Notes under the pieces: model-generated
What the model saw: only the letters and a program-made list of their open reading frames with translations
Databases searched by the model: none
What the model was told of the DNA's origin: nothing
Shown here: positions 1 to 8,481 of the stretch, piece after piece
Position numbering within the stretch: position 1 is the first letter of the stretch
Layout of the letters: each line of letters begins with the position of its first letter
Program-made: the position numbers and the translations under genes
Assembly (NCBI GenBank): GCA_945889495.1
Contig: CAMDBU010000024.1
Location: 1-46,020 of the forward strand
Direction of reading: 5' to 3'
From: Syntrophobacter sp. SbD2
GTDB lineage: Bacteria; Desulfobacterota; Binatia; UBA9968
DNA: 46,020 nt

Positions 1-75
1 GCGCACCGCCGCATCGATGCGCTTGAGAACCGCGTGCGGAAAAACACGACCGCACACCACCACGCTGTTGTCCAT
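1..75 (-). CDS. Possible N-terminal part of a gene running off the left edge
   Basis: Reading leftward from an ATG at 73-75 there is an open frame of 25 codons (starting MDNSVVVCGRVFPHAV) that continues past the window edge. There is no clear Shine-Dalgarno sequence, and the fragment is too short to assign. The frame also extends upstream of this ATG through a GTG, so the start is uncertain. It may equally be chance. Confidence 0.25.
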   Translation of the reverse strand, partial: MDNSVVVCGRVFPHAVLKRIDAAVR

Positions 76-156
76 CGCCGTCCACTGTGCCACAAAATAT
101 TTTCAGTGTCCAGCGGGGGGACTTACGTCCGCGAATTAGAGCAAAGCGAAGGATCT

Positions 157-217
157 CGTCTGGCCTGCTACTCACGAAGACGAGATTCCTCGACTTCACC
201 TCGGAATGACAGCGACG
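157..217. repeat. Dispersed short repeat of the 'gagattcctcgacttc...ggaatgacag' type
   Basis: The gap between the left edge and the first amidohydrolase contains a segment with the words GAGATTCCTCGACTTC and CGGAATGACAG. Similar words occur at about 5130-5197, 13158-13251, 14608-14692 and 34707-34788, always between genes. No coding function is visible. Confidence 0.4.
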
Positions 218-250
218 ATACGAACGGCATCGAAGCCCAACCCAAACACA

Positions 251-1297
251 TCACAGCCCATACAACGCCTGTGAATTGCTGCCCAAGATTTTGTCGATGG
301 ACACGCCGGGGATTTTGCCGTCGGTTTTCAGTTTGCGCATGGCGTTCAATTCCGAAGACGTGTCGTTGTGGCCGTAGTCGGTGCCGAGAACCAGATGATC
401 GTCGCCGACATGGTCGAGGATGTAGGGTAAGTCATCGCTGGTCTGGCAGGCGACGTAGATGCGATTCTCGCGCAGCAGCTCCGCCGCCGGCCAGCGCTTC
501 TTTTGCTTGATATAACCGATCTCCAAATGGTTCATCACGTAGGGCAGCCATTCGGCGCTGACTTCGACGAAAGCCCATTTCAGGTCGGGGAATTTTTTTG
601 GCAGCTCGGAAGTAATCAAGCTGCCGAAGAGATTTACCGGGCCGAACTTGAACTGCCCGAGACTGGCGCCCCGGCCGAGGATATCGAACATGTCGAGATT
701 GCCCGCCGAGGCGTGGACGCAAATCGGCAGGCCCAGGCGGCTCGCCTCCTGATAGATCGGATAAAAATGCGGATCGGTGGGCAGCTTGTCGCCTTCGACA
801 CCGCGGATAAAGACGCCGCAGCCGCCGTTGGCCTTGGCGAAGTTCAGCTCGGCGATGGACTGGTCGACGTAATTGAGCGGCGGCATCACCACCCAGCGCA
901 AGCGGCCGTTGCCGGCGCGCCAAATCTCCGCCATCCAGCGGTTGTAGCTCTTGCACAGGGCGGTATCGACATGGGGTAGTGTGGTCAGCGCGCGCAGAAA
1001 TAAACTCGGATAGAGCACCTGGACGTCGACGCCGAGCTCGTCCATATGGGCCAGCCGCGCCGTGATGTTTTCCATCTCACGGCTCTCCCGCGGCGTGTCG
1101 TGGCCGATGTTGCGGCCTTTGACGAACACCCGGCCGCCGATCTTCCAGAACTCGTCGGTGCCGCTCTTGCCCGAGCCGTCGCCGCCGCGATCTTTGAAAA
1201 TCATGATCCGCGGCGCGAACTGGCGCTCCGACTCAGCCATGAAATCCCAAGTCCGCTCCGACTCCACCACATGCGCATCCGCATCGATGATCGCCAT
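251..1297 (-). CDS. Amidohydrolase family 2 (ACMSD-like TIM-barrel metal hydrolase/decarboxylase)
   Basis: A 348-residue cytoplasmic protein with no signal peptide. It starts with DADAHVVE, where Asp5/Asp7 and His9 occupy the usual HxH metal site of the family. It has PICVHASAG (His195) at the end of a middle strand and LVLGTDYGHND (Asp307) at the last strand, the expected metal/catalytic positions of the amidohydrolase_2 (ACMSD, gamma-resorcylate decarboxylase) family. These enzymes hydrolyse or decarboxylate small aromatic or keto acids; the substrate here cannot be read from sequence. The start has a strong Shine-Dalgarno sequence (GGAGGAGTT just before ATG). A paralogue with the same motif spacing lies at 26632-27696. 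The next gene on the same strand is a periplasmic binding protein, fitting an uptake-and-degradation pairing (inference). Confidence 0.88.
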   Translation of the reverse strand: MAIIDADAHVVESERTWDFMAESERQFAPRIMIFKDRGGDGSGKSGTDEFWKIGGRVFVKGRNIGHDTPRESREMENITARLAHMDELGVDVQVLYPSLFLRALTTLPHVDTALCKSYNRWMAEIWRAGNGRLRWVVMPPLNYVDQSIAELNFAKANGGCGVFIRGVEGDKLPTDPHFYPIYQEASRLGLPICVHASAGNLDMFDILGRGASLGQFKFGPVNLFGSLITSELPKKFPDLKWAFVEVSAEWLPYVMNHLEIGYIKQKKRWPAAELLRENRIYVACQTSDDLPYILDHVGDDHLVLGTDYGHNDTSSELNAMRKLKTDGKIPGVSIDKILGSNSQALYGL

Positions 1298-1339
1298 AAC
1301 TCCTCCGTATGATTAATTCAGGTTGAGAATAAGAAGGAT

Positions 1340-1423
1340 TCACGCAGAGGCACGGAGTTCGCAGAGTTCGGAAAATCTATTTCTCCAAGTCTTTTCTCAG
1401 CGTCCTCCGCGTCTCTGCGGTGC
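1340..1423. repeat. Imperfect inverted repeat (cacgcagaggcacggag / ctccgcgtctctgcggtg)
   Basis: The arm CACGCAGAGGCACGGAG is mirrored about 50 bases later by CTCCGCGTCTCTGCGGTG. It lies between two minus-strand genes and is not T-rich. It resembles the 'GCAGAG' style palindromes scattered in many environmental genomes rather than a classic terminator. Confidence 0.5.
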
Positions 1424-1458
1424 AATCTCCGAACTCCCGTTCAGCATCCTCACTATCA

Positions 1459-2673
1459 CTATTTGCTCTTATCCATGCCCACTTTGTTGAGCAGATCCGT
1501 GTAAAACTTGGCCACCGGTTTGGGATCGAGGTAGCCCAACAGCGGATACTGCTTGCCGTCAACGCGTCGGTAACCGGCCTGCACATCGGTTTTCGCGATG
1601 TCAATGCGCATGGAATCGGACGGATTGAGCACCACTTTGTTCAACACTCTTTGCCAGGTCGCCTGCCCTTCGCGCGACAAAAACCAATTGATAAACACGA
1701 TCGCCGCGTTGGGGTGGGGCGCTTTGTCGAACAGGCCAAGCACGCTGCTGTTGCCGCTGCCCAAGGCGCCCGACTCTTTCAACTGATCGCCGCGCAGGTT
1801 TTCCACCGGGATGCCGACCTTCTGCGCTTCCTCGATGCCGCGGCAGAGAAAACATAAAGCGAACTTGCCGCGCCCGAGCCAGTCGGTGGACTGGCGCCGG
1901 TCGCGTGAAAGGGTAAGGTCCATCTCCTCGAACAAGGTCTTCAAAAACTTGGCGCCGACCTGCTCATGATAATAGAGCGCCAGCACCGGAGTGGGAATCG
2001 TCACCCCGGCACCGTCATTGAAGAAAACGATATTGCCTTTCCACTTCGGTTTGACGATGTCCCAGTAGGATTGCAGCTCATCGGGGTTGGCGAGCTTCTG
2101 AGTGTTGTAAGCGATACTCGCCGAGCTCGGCGTGCCCTCGAAGAGCAACAGATATTTTTCCTCCGGGTCGCTCCAGATATGTTTGCCGCTGTACCATTTG
2201 GTCCCATCGGTCACTTCCGGCAGCATGAGCGCCGGCCGTAGCGGTTGCAAGTATTTCGCCGCGTAGGCTTGGCGCAAGATCGACGGCCCGGAGGAAAATA
2301 CATCGGCGAGATATTTTTCCGCCCGCCGCTCGGCGACGATGCGCTGGAACATTTCGGTGTGACCCAGCGCGCTCACCACTTTGATTTCCGGATAGCGCTT
2401 GTTGAACGCCTCGATAATCACCGGATGGGTGACGTCCTCGAGCCCGTAGGTGTTGACCTGGCCTTCCTTCTTGGCCGCCTCGACGATCCGGTTCCACGGC
2501 TCGTCGCCGCTGGCCGCGGCATGGAGCGATGAAGGCGAATAGCCGATCAGCAGCAACGCGGCGAACAGCGCCGGCTGAAGTGCCACCGACAGAGACTTCC
2601 AAATGGGCCAACGGTCTGAATTCACGATGGCCACTCTACAACCGCTCTCGGCCGCTTGTCCATAGTATTGCAT
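1459..2673 (-). CDS. Extracellular solute-binding protein, Fe(III)/family 1 type
   Basis: A 404-residue periplasmic binding protein. An N-terminal hydrophobic stretch (about residues 30-50, ending SSLHAAAS) is a signal peptide. The mature part begins with DEPWNRIVEAAKKEGQ, the usual opening of this family ('W...v.aAkkEG.v.vy'). Diagnostic segments are IAYNTQKL, YWDIVKPKWKGNIV and PHPNAAIVFINWFLSREGQ. It captures an iron complex or small anion for an ABC importer, but no permease or ATPase gene is near. It is clearly paralogous to 10193-11344 and 23503-24618, which share the same segments. The listed ATG has no good ribosome site. A GTG at residue 17 (2625) would give a more ordinary signal peptide and could be the true start. 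Confidence 0.85.
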   Translation of the reverse strand: MQYYGQAAESGCRVAIVNSDRWPIWKSLSVALQPALFAALLLIGYSPSSLHAAASGDEPWNRIVEAAKKEGQVNTYGLEDVTHPVIIEAFNKRYPEIKVVSALGHTEMFQRIVAERRAEKYLADVFSSGPSILRQAYAAKYLQPLRPALMLPEVTDGTKWYSGKHIWSDPEEKYLLLFEGTPSSASIAYNTQKLANPDELQSYWDIVKPKWKGNIVFFNDGAGVTIPTPVLALYYHEQVGAKFLKTLFEEMDLTLSRDRRQSTDWLGRGKFALCFLCRGIEEAQKVGIPVENLRGDQLKESGALGSGNSSVLGLFDKAPHPNAAIVFINWFLSREGQATWQRVLNKVVLNPSDSMRIDIAKTDVQAGYRRVDGKQYPLLGYLDPKPVAKFYTDLLNKVGMDKSK

Positions 2674-2797
2674 CCGCCGGTCAACCTAACCGGCGGAGGA
2701 TCGATTCGCAGCAAAGTTTTTCCGCTGGGTTGATTTCGCGCCGTTTAACTTAGAGACTTTGACCTTGGCAGCGTTGCCGTCCAAGAATAAGGAAACC

Positions 2798-3373
2798 ATG
2801 AAACTTTACTTCAATCCGCAAAGCCGCGCCGTCACCGTCAAGTGGATGCTCGACGAGTGCGCCGCGCCCTATGAGCTGGTGCCCATCGATTTTACCAAGC
2901 GCGAACATAAGACGGCAGAGTTCCTCAAGATCAACCCGGCCGGCAAGCTACCGGCCCTCGAAGACCGCGATGCGAGAATCTTCGAGACCGCGGCGATCTG
3001 CTTATACCTGGGCGACAAGTATGCTCACGCCAACCTGGCGCCGGCGATCAGCGCCTCCGAACGGGGGCGCTATCTGTCGTTGATGGTCTACTCGACCTCG
3101 CAACTGGAGCCCGCCATGGGCGATTCGTTGTTAAAAGTAGAAACCTTGGCGCAGCGCGGTTGGACCGATTTTGAAACCGCACAGAACGTCGTCGAAGGCG
3201 AGCTCGGCGACGGACCCTATCTCTTCGGCGACTGGTTCACCGCCGCCGACATCATGATCGGCTCCATGTTTATCTGGAAACGCATCTTCGGCGCGCCGCC
3301 GAGCAGTCCAGCCATCGAAGCCTATGTGGATCGATTGCTGGCCCGTCCCAAAGCGATGAAGTTCGGCAAGTGA
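2798..3373 (+). CDS. Glutathione S-transferase family protein
   Basis: A 191-residue protein with the two-domain GST layout. The N-terminal thioredoxin fold runs from MKLYFNPQSRAVTVKWML to the glutathione-contacting FETAAICLYLGDKY. The C-terminal helical domain contains FTAADIMIGSMFIW, the usual N-capping 'taADi' segment. GSTs conjugate glutathione to electrophiles or act in isomerisation and dehalogenation steps of aromatic catabolism. The ATG at 2798 is preferred over an upstream in-frame start 13 codons earlier, because GGAA sits just before it and the fold begins there. Fifteen bases separate it from the next gene, a class II aldolase, so the two are probably co-transcribed. Confidence 0.88.
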   Translation: MKLYFNPQSRAVTVKWMLDECAAPYELVPIDFTKREHKTAEFLKINPAGKLPALEDRDARIFETAAICLYLGDKYAHANLAPAISASERGRYLSLMVYSTSQLEPAMGDSLLKVETLAQRGWTDFETAQNVVEGELGDGPYLFGDWFTAADIMIGSMFIWKRIFGAPPSSPAIEAYVDRLLARPKAMKFGK

Positions 3374-3388
3374 ATAGGAGAACCATCC

Positions 3389-4051
3389 ATGATCGACGAA
3401 GCTTACAGCGCGGTGAAAAGCGACTTCATCGCCGCGCTGCGCATCATCTATCGTGAAGGGCTGAGCAACGCATTCGCCCACCTGAGCGCGCGCAGCGACG
3501 ACGGCCACCAGATGCTGTTCATGCCGCGCAAGAGTCCGGCGCTGGTGCAAACAGACGAGCTGTTCTTGGTCGACTTCGACAAACCGGTACCGCAGTCGTC
3601 CTTGCACCAGGCGATCTATAAAACTCGTGCCGATGTCAAAGCGGTTTTCCACTTTCACTCGCCGGCAGTGGTACTGCTGAGCGTGGTCGGCCAAACCATC
3701 CGGCCGATGCACAACTACAGCGCGATCTTCTACCAGGGCGTGCCGCTCTACACCGGCACCGGGCAAGTCGAAACCCCGGCCCGCGCCGGGGAAATGGCCA
3801 AGTTGCTCGGCGACGCCAAGGCGCTGATGCTGCGCGGCCATGGCGCCGTCGTCGTCGGCCAGTCGATCCGCGAAGTGTGCATGCTGGCAATATTTTTAGA
3901 AGAGTCGGCGCGGCTGCAAACCGAAGCGATGAGAATCGGCACGCCCATGTTCATGGAACGCGACGAAGCCGAGAAGATCGCCAAACGGACCTTCAAGCCG
4001 GCGTCGGTGGAGCGTGCGTGGGATCACTTCATAGAGAAGTGCACCGGCTAA
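3389..4051 (+). CDS. Class II aldolase/adducin family protein
   Basis: A 220-residue cytoplasmic protein. The zinc-binding His pair of the fuculose aldolase/RhaD/adducin fold appears as AVFHFHSP (His88 and His90), and the third zinc His as LRGHGAVVVG (His150). The position that normally carries the catalytic Glu/Asp, four residues before the His of the LHQAIY helix, reads Gln69 here (PQSSLH). The protein may therefore be a decarboxylase or a relative with altered chemistry, but this depends on an alignment made by eye. It starts with a good Shine-Dalgarno sequence (AGGAG) 15 bases after the GST gene. It probably cleaves or decarboxylates a hydroxy-acid intermediate; the substrate is unknown. 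Confidence 0.88.
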   Translation: MIDEAYSAVKSDFIAALRIIYREGLSNAFAHLSARSDDGHQMLFMPRKSPALVQTDELFLVDFDKPVPQSSLHQAIYKTRADVKAVFHFHSPAVVLLSVVGQTIRPMHNYSAIFYQGVPLYTGTGQVETPARAGEMAKLLGDAKALMLRGHGAVVVGQSIREVCMLAIFLEESARLQTEAMRIGTPMFMERDEAEKIAKRTFKPASVERAWDHFIEKCTG

Positions 4052-4088
4052 AATAGTTGCCGCGCGCCCAACCCTAGGCGCATGGCGC

Positions 4089-5039
4089 TCAGCGTTTCTT
4101 ATAGAGCTTGTCGATAAAACCATCGCGCGCCAGCCGGTCGACGATGGAGTTATCGGCGATGGTTTCGACGGCGATCGGTTTCTTGCCCATGAACTCGACA
4201 ATCGGCGCGATGGCATCTTGCTCCAGGCGCGGCACGCGGTCTAAGAATTTCACCGAGTCGCTGTACAGCTCATCGATCAATTTCTGATCCTTGAGCCGGG
4301 TGTATTTTTGAATCACCTTATGCGCCCGCTCTTTTTGCTCCTGCGCCGCCGCCACGCCTTCGAGATAACCGCGCGCGAAAGCGTCAAGGGTGTCGGGCGC
4401 GCGCTTGTGAAAGTCCCGCGACACCGCGATCACCACGTTGGAGTAGAGAAAATCCAACTCTGACAAATCGACCAGCATGCGCATGGGTGCATTGACGCGC
4501 AGCGCTGAGATCACCGCGCCGGCGATCTGCTTGTGCAGAAACGCCGCGGCGATCTCGGTGGTGCCGCCGAACTGGCGGACATTGACCGCGCCATCAAGAT
4601 TTTTCTTGCGCAACAGGATGCGCGTCATGTTGTCGTTCACCGAGCCGAAGCGCGACACGCCCAAGGTCTTACCGCGCAACTCCTCGATACGAGTAATCTC
4701 CGGCTGCACCCAGAGCCGATAATAGGGTCGATTGACCAAGCTCATGATCGACACCAGCGGCGCGCCGCCCAACACCGCGGCGATCACCGCGTTGGTGGCG
4801 GCAAAGCCGCCCTGCAAGTCGCCGCCGAGCAGCGCCTGCACCACCACCGGCCCGGAGGAAATAAAAATCAGATCAGCGTCGATGCCGTACTTCTCGAAGG
4901 CGCCGATCTCCTTGGCCATCCACAACCCGGTGCCCGCCGGCCCGACGGTGGAGTAGCCCAAGCGAAATTTCTTAAGCTCGGCGGCGTGGGTTTCCAGTGC
5001 GAACAGTAAGATGAGAGCCAATGACAATGCCAGTTTCAT
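4089..5039 (-). CDS. ABC transporter substrate-binding protein, NitT/TauT (SsuA/THI5-like) type
   Basis: A 316-residue exported protein with a clean signal peptide (MKLALSLALILLFALETHAAE). The mature part shows the NitT/TauT pattern: FRLGYSTVGPAGTGLWMAKE, then FEKYGIDADLIFISSG, then VVQALLGGDLQGGFA. This family binds sulfonates, nitrate, pyrimidine precursors or aromatic acids. It converges with the aldolase gene (38-base gap) and has no permease or ATPase partner. The start is fixed by the signal peptide; its Shine-Dalgarno sequence is weak. Confidence 0.87.
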   Translation of the reverse strand: MKLALSLALILLFALETHAAELKKFRLGYSTVGPAGTGLWMAKEIGAFEKYGIDADLIFISSGPVVVQALLGGDLQGGFAATNAVIAAVLGGAPLVSIMSLVNRPYYRLWVQPEITRIEELRGKTLGVSRFGSVNDNMTRILLRKKNLDGAVNVRQFGGTTEIAAAFLHKQIAGAVISALRVNAPMRMLVDLSELDFLYSNVVIAVSRDFHKRAPDTLDAFARGYLEGVAAAQEQKERAHKVIQKYTRLKDQKLIDELYSDSVKFLDRVPRLEQDAIAPIVEFMGKKPIAVETIADNSIVDRLARDGFIDKLYKKR

Positions 5040-5129
5040 GACACTGGCAGGTTAGCAAACAACCGCTCCACTGTGGACTCTCTTCGGCAGTGGTTCAGTT
5101 TGGCCCGTCGCGAGTCGGCGTGCTAGAAA

Positions 5130-5197
5130 AGATTTCTCGCTACGCTCGAAATGACAGTAGAACAATCCCGTTGTCCTCTCGAACGTAGTGAGAGATC
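5130..5197. repeat. Imperfect inverted repeat (agatttctcgctacgctcgaaatgaca / tgtcctctcgaacgtagtgagagatct)
   Basis: In the 272-base divergent gap between two binding-protein genes, AGATTTCTCGCTACGCTCGA is mirrored by TCGAACGTAGTGAGAGATCT. The two arms form an imperfect long hairpin. It belongs to the same style of dispersed intergenic palindromes as those near 13.2, 14.65 and 34.75 kb. Nothing else recognisable lies in the gap. Confidence 0.6.
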
Positions 5198-5311
5198 TCG
5201 GGCTAACTGCACCACTACCCTCTTTTCGATTGACGAGGACGCCGGCTTTGCCTAGTTTAGCCGTGGTCTAGCGAATCGTCTGACGATTTCCTGGCGGTCG
5301 GAGGAATCCCT

Positions 5312-6328
5312 ATGAAGATCGGTTTCACAGTGGCCTTTGTCCTACTCGCTGCCTTTGCCTCAGCCAATCCCGAAATGAGCCTCGCGCAAACCAAAGAGCG
5401 CGCCAAACTCATCGAGGATGCCAAAAAAGAAGCGAAGCTGATGGTCTACGTCTCGTCCAACGCGTCGGACGCCAGAGCGCTGGAGGCGGCCTTTGAGAAA
5501 AAGTATCCGTTTATCAACATGGAGTTTTACAGCACGGGTAAAGACGCGCTGTTGTCGCGCTACCTGCTTGAAGCGCGCACCAATAATTTTCTCGCCGACG
5601 TTTATCAGTCGAGCGTGTTTCCGATCATGAACCTGGTCGAGAAGGGGTTACTCGCCAAGTACCACTCGCCGGAGCGCGAAGGTTTAATCGAAACGCTGCG
5701 CGACAAGGACGGTTATTGGCACGCGATGTATTTGAATGCCGTGACCATGGCGTATAACTCGCGCATGCTGAAGCCGGATGAAGTGCCGACCGATTACCAA
5801 GAGCTGCTACAACCCAAGTGGAAAGAAAAAATGGGCTTTGTGCTGAGCCATACCGAATGGTATTTCGCCATGCTCCAGTCGATGGGCGAGGACAAGGGGC
5901 GGCACTACATGGAGGCGCTCAGCAAGCAAAAGATTCACTCGCGCATCGGCAGCTCGCTGATGAACCAGCTCATGATGGCGGGGGAGTTTCCGCTATTGAT
6001 CTCGCAGTATCCGACCGGCGTTGAGGAGCTTAAAAAAACCGGCGCGCCGATCGATTGGGTGGCGCTCGATCCTTGGTTCGTCTATCCCATCGGCATCGCC
6101 GTCACCGCGAAGAATTCTCATCCCGCCGCGGCGCGGCTTTACGTCGACTTCATTCTCTCCGAGGAAGGCCAAACTTCGATGCGCCAACTGAGCCGCATCC
6201 CAGCGCGCAAAGACGTCCTGCCCAATCCGCCGCGCCTCATGCAAGGGCGCAAGCTGTTCGTCATCAAGCCGGCATCGAGCGCCGTTTACAACAAATATAA
6301 CGCCGAGATGCTGCGCTATTTCCGATGA
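5312..6328 (+). CDS. Extracellular solute-binding protein, Fe(III)/family 1 type
   Basis: A 338-residue exported protein with an N-terminal signal peptide (MKIGFTVAFVLLAAFASANP, cleavage probably near SLAQT). The mature start KLIEDAKKEAKLMVYVSSNA and the C-terminal HPAAARLYVDFILSEEGQ are standard for iron(III)/family 1 binding proteins. It is shorter and more divergent than the other three iron-type paralogues in the window. GGAGG precedes the ATG by a good distance. No transporter subunits are adjacent; the flanking genes are another binding protein and a VOC enzyme. Confidence 0.86.
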   Translation: MKIGFTVAFVLLAAFASANPEMSLAQTKERAKLIEDAKKEAKLMVYVSSNASDARALEAAFEKKYPFINMEFYSTGKDALLSRYLLEARTNNFLADVYQSSVFPIMNLVEKGLLAKYHSPEREGLIETLRDKDGYWHAMYLNAVTMAYNSRMLKPDEVPTDYQELLQPKWKEKMGFVLSHTEWYFAMLQSMGEDKGRHYMEALSKQKIHSRIGSSLMNQLMMAGEFPLLISQYPTGVEELKKTGAPIDWVALDPWFVYPIGIAVTAKNSHPAAARLYVDFILSEEGQTSMRQLSRIPARKDVLPNPPRLMQGRKLFVIKPASSAVYNKYNAEMLRYFR

Positions 6329-6378
6329 GGCTGGAGAAGCATTTCCTTTTCTTATCCGGCACCGCGCTCCGAACGCCA

Positions 6379-7206
6379 CTACTGAGCTTTGACCGCCGCG
6401 GGCTTGTCCGTCACGTCGATCAGCACGCCGTCGGGATCGGCGAGATGGTAGAGGCCATGCGGGCAGCTTGCGAAAAGCCGCTGGCGTGCGTCGCCCTCGG
6501 CATCTTTGCGCGCGCGCCTGGGCGCGATCGACGGATCGGCCTCGCTCAACGCGGCAACATCTTTTTCAAACGCCGACAGGCTCTCGACGTGAAAGACCAA
6601 GTGGTCCAAGGCTGGCCGCTCGATCCCTGAGCCGAGAAAATCGGTAATGTCCCACGGCATGATCGTAAAGGTCAGCCGGCCGTCGCTGAGATAATAGTTG
6701 GGATCGCCAGCCGGTTTTTCCAGAGCTTGCAACTCATAAACTTCGGTGTAGAACTCGGCGAGGCTTTCGGGATTCACGGCGCGCAACGCTAGATGACTCA
6801 CGTAGCGCTCCTGTTGCCATTCGCCTGCCTCGTAGACGCCGCGCCGTTTCCCTACGCCTTTCGACAGGTCGAACACATTGCCGGCGGGGTCATGGGTGCT
6901 GATGCCGGCGAACGATCTGCCACCCGGCCGTTGCAGCACTTTGATCTGCGGATACTTATCTTTGAGGCGAGCGAACACGATGTCGACATCCTCGACTTCG
7001 AAACCAAAATGGTCGAGACCGCTTTGCCGTCCCGGACTGCGCGAATTGATGTTCAGCCCAATGTAACCGTCGCCAACGGTGGCGGCGCCGCGCAGCTCGG
7101 CCGCCGCGGCCGCGGCAGATTTCATACCGAAAAGTGTTTGGTAAAACTTTCCGAGCAAGGCGAATCGGTCGCTGACAATCGCCACATGTTTCAGTTTAGC
7201 AAACAT
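6379..7206 (-). CDS. VOC superfamily protein with two glyoxalase-fold modules
   Basis: A 275-residue protein made of two vicinal-oxygen-chelate modules. The first is roughly residues 1-115 (LKHVAIVSDRFALLGKFYQT, then LDHFGFEVEDVDIVFARLKD). The second is roughly 130-265 (SHLALRAVNPESLAEFYTEV, then LDHLVFHVESLSAFEKDVAA, then LYHLADPDGVLIDVTD). Tandem VOC modules are the architecture of type I extradiol ring-cleavage dioxygenases and of several isomerases. The exact activity cannot be read. The start has an excellent Shine-Dalgarno sequence (GGAGGAG). A hypothetical role in aromatic breakdown fits the neighbouring amidohydrolase, GST and aldolase genes. Confidence 0.84.
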   Translation of the reverse strand: MFAKLKHVAIVSDRFALLGKFYQTLFGMKSAAAAAAELRGAATVGDGYIGLNINSRSPGRQSGLDHFGFEVEDVDIVFARLKDKYPQIKVLQRPGGRSFAGISTHDPAGNVFDLSKGVGKRRGVYEAGEWQQERYVSHLALRAVNPESLAEFYTEVYELQALEKPAGDPNYYLSDGRLTFTIMPWDITDFLGSGIERPALDHLVFHVESLSAFEKDVAALSEADPSIAPRRARKDAEGDARQRLFASCPHGLYHLADPDGVLIDVTDKPAAVKAQ

Positions 7207-7242
7207 CTTAGTCTCCTCCGTAGAATCAGGGTAAATTTGTCT

Positions 7243-8286
7243 TCAGCGCGTCGGCAACGGCCCAGGCCCAGCTAACGTCTTGTATAAATCGAGAATCTCC
7301 GCGTCCCGCGGCGTTGCTCTGACCATCTTTTGTTGCTCTTCAGGAAGCATGGGTGTCGCTTCCACACCCATGGTTGTTTTGAAGCGTTGGAAAAACTCTT
7401 GATCCTTGAGTGCTCGGCGCATCGCCTCGCGCAAAATATCGACGCGGTCGCGCGGTGTGCCGGGAGAAAGCACGTAAGAATCGACCACCGCTCTGAACAC
7501 CTGAAACAAGGCGAGCAGCTTTTGCTCTTTGTCAGTTTTTGCGAACTCATGAACATGCGGCAACGGGCGGAAGCGCGGGTGCGGATGTTTGTACGGATTG
7601 GGCGTGTTGAAGACTAAATGAAAATGGGCGAACTCGCTCTTGATCTCATCGTCGCTGGGATCTTCCACCTGGGCGTCGGTCTCACCCTGGCGAAACGCCA
7701 CTTCCATCTCAGGCGCTGAATAGCCGGTCACGAAAGCCGGTTCCTTCAAACCGAGCAACCACGCCACCAGCCGGCCGCGCACATAGACCGGATGGCCCAC
7801 CGACTGCGCGCCAATTCTCAACCGTGTATGGGTCTAGAGTTTTTCCAGGCTGTTTAAGCCGAGCTCCTTGCGAGTGTAGAAAACACTGGCCCACCGGCTG
7901 ATCGGCGAGCCCATGTAAATAAACTGGTCGATGTCGAAGTTCACACCGGCGTCGCGCAGCACCGCGCTTTGCACGTGGCCCGGGCCAATCCTGCCGATGG
8001 TCAGACCGTCCGGCCGCGCGCTCTTGAACATATAGTTCGCCGCTTTGAGGCCACCGCCGCCGGGCATGTATTGCATCATAATCGTCGGATTCCCCGGAAT
8101 ATGCTTGGCCAGCGCAAAGGCGACCGCCTTGGTGCGCACATCTCCCGATCCCCCAGGCTCTGTGCTCTGGACGATGGTGATCGTCTTACCTTGATAGAAT
8201 GGCGTGTCGGCAAATGAACTAGTCAGACATGAGAAAAAGCACAGCGCAAGAACAAGCAAGTAAGCAAAGGCACGCTTGTCGATCAT
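7243..8286 (-). pseudogene. TctC/Bug-type tricarboxylate-binding protein interrupted by one in-frame TAG
   Basis: Two open segments on the same frame are separated by a single TAG at 7834-7836. The N-terminal part (8286 down to 7837) has a signal peptide (MIDKRAFAYLLVLALCFFSC, cleavage near SFADTP), then ITIVQSTEPGGSGDVRTKAV and NPTIMMQYMPGGGGLKAANY, the hallmark lines of TctC/Bug binding proteins. The C-terminal part resumes at once with THTRLRIGAQSVGHPVYVRG and keeps the family's pattern to the stop. No residues appear lost, and the joined product of about 347 residues is of normal family length. The ATG at 8284-8286 is chosen because GGAGG sits eight bases upstream and the signal peptide starts there. 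It is a recent nonsense mutation, a sequencing error or a read-through case. Confidence 0.75.
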
Positions 8287-8481
8287 CCTGGCATCCTCCG
8301 ACGCAGCCGAAACGCGCCGCTGGGACAATCCGTTCATCCCGGTGGTCGAAATGACACTAGTCAAGTCAGCAATTCGGAGTCAAGGGAAAAATCTCAAGTC
8401 TGTCGCGCGGCTTGGCATTTCTCATCCAGCCTAGAAGCTTCCCATGGATCAGAGTTTTTTTCTGCCGGACAACACGATGCT

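Noticed and set aside
3131-3841. Minus-strand open frame across the GST and aldolase genes
   Set aside because: It overlaps two well-supported genes and has no domain features.
7834-7836. TAG as pyrrolysine codon
   Set aside because: Binding proteins of this family have no known pyrrolysine, and no pyl genes are visible in the window; mutation or sequencing error is more economical.
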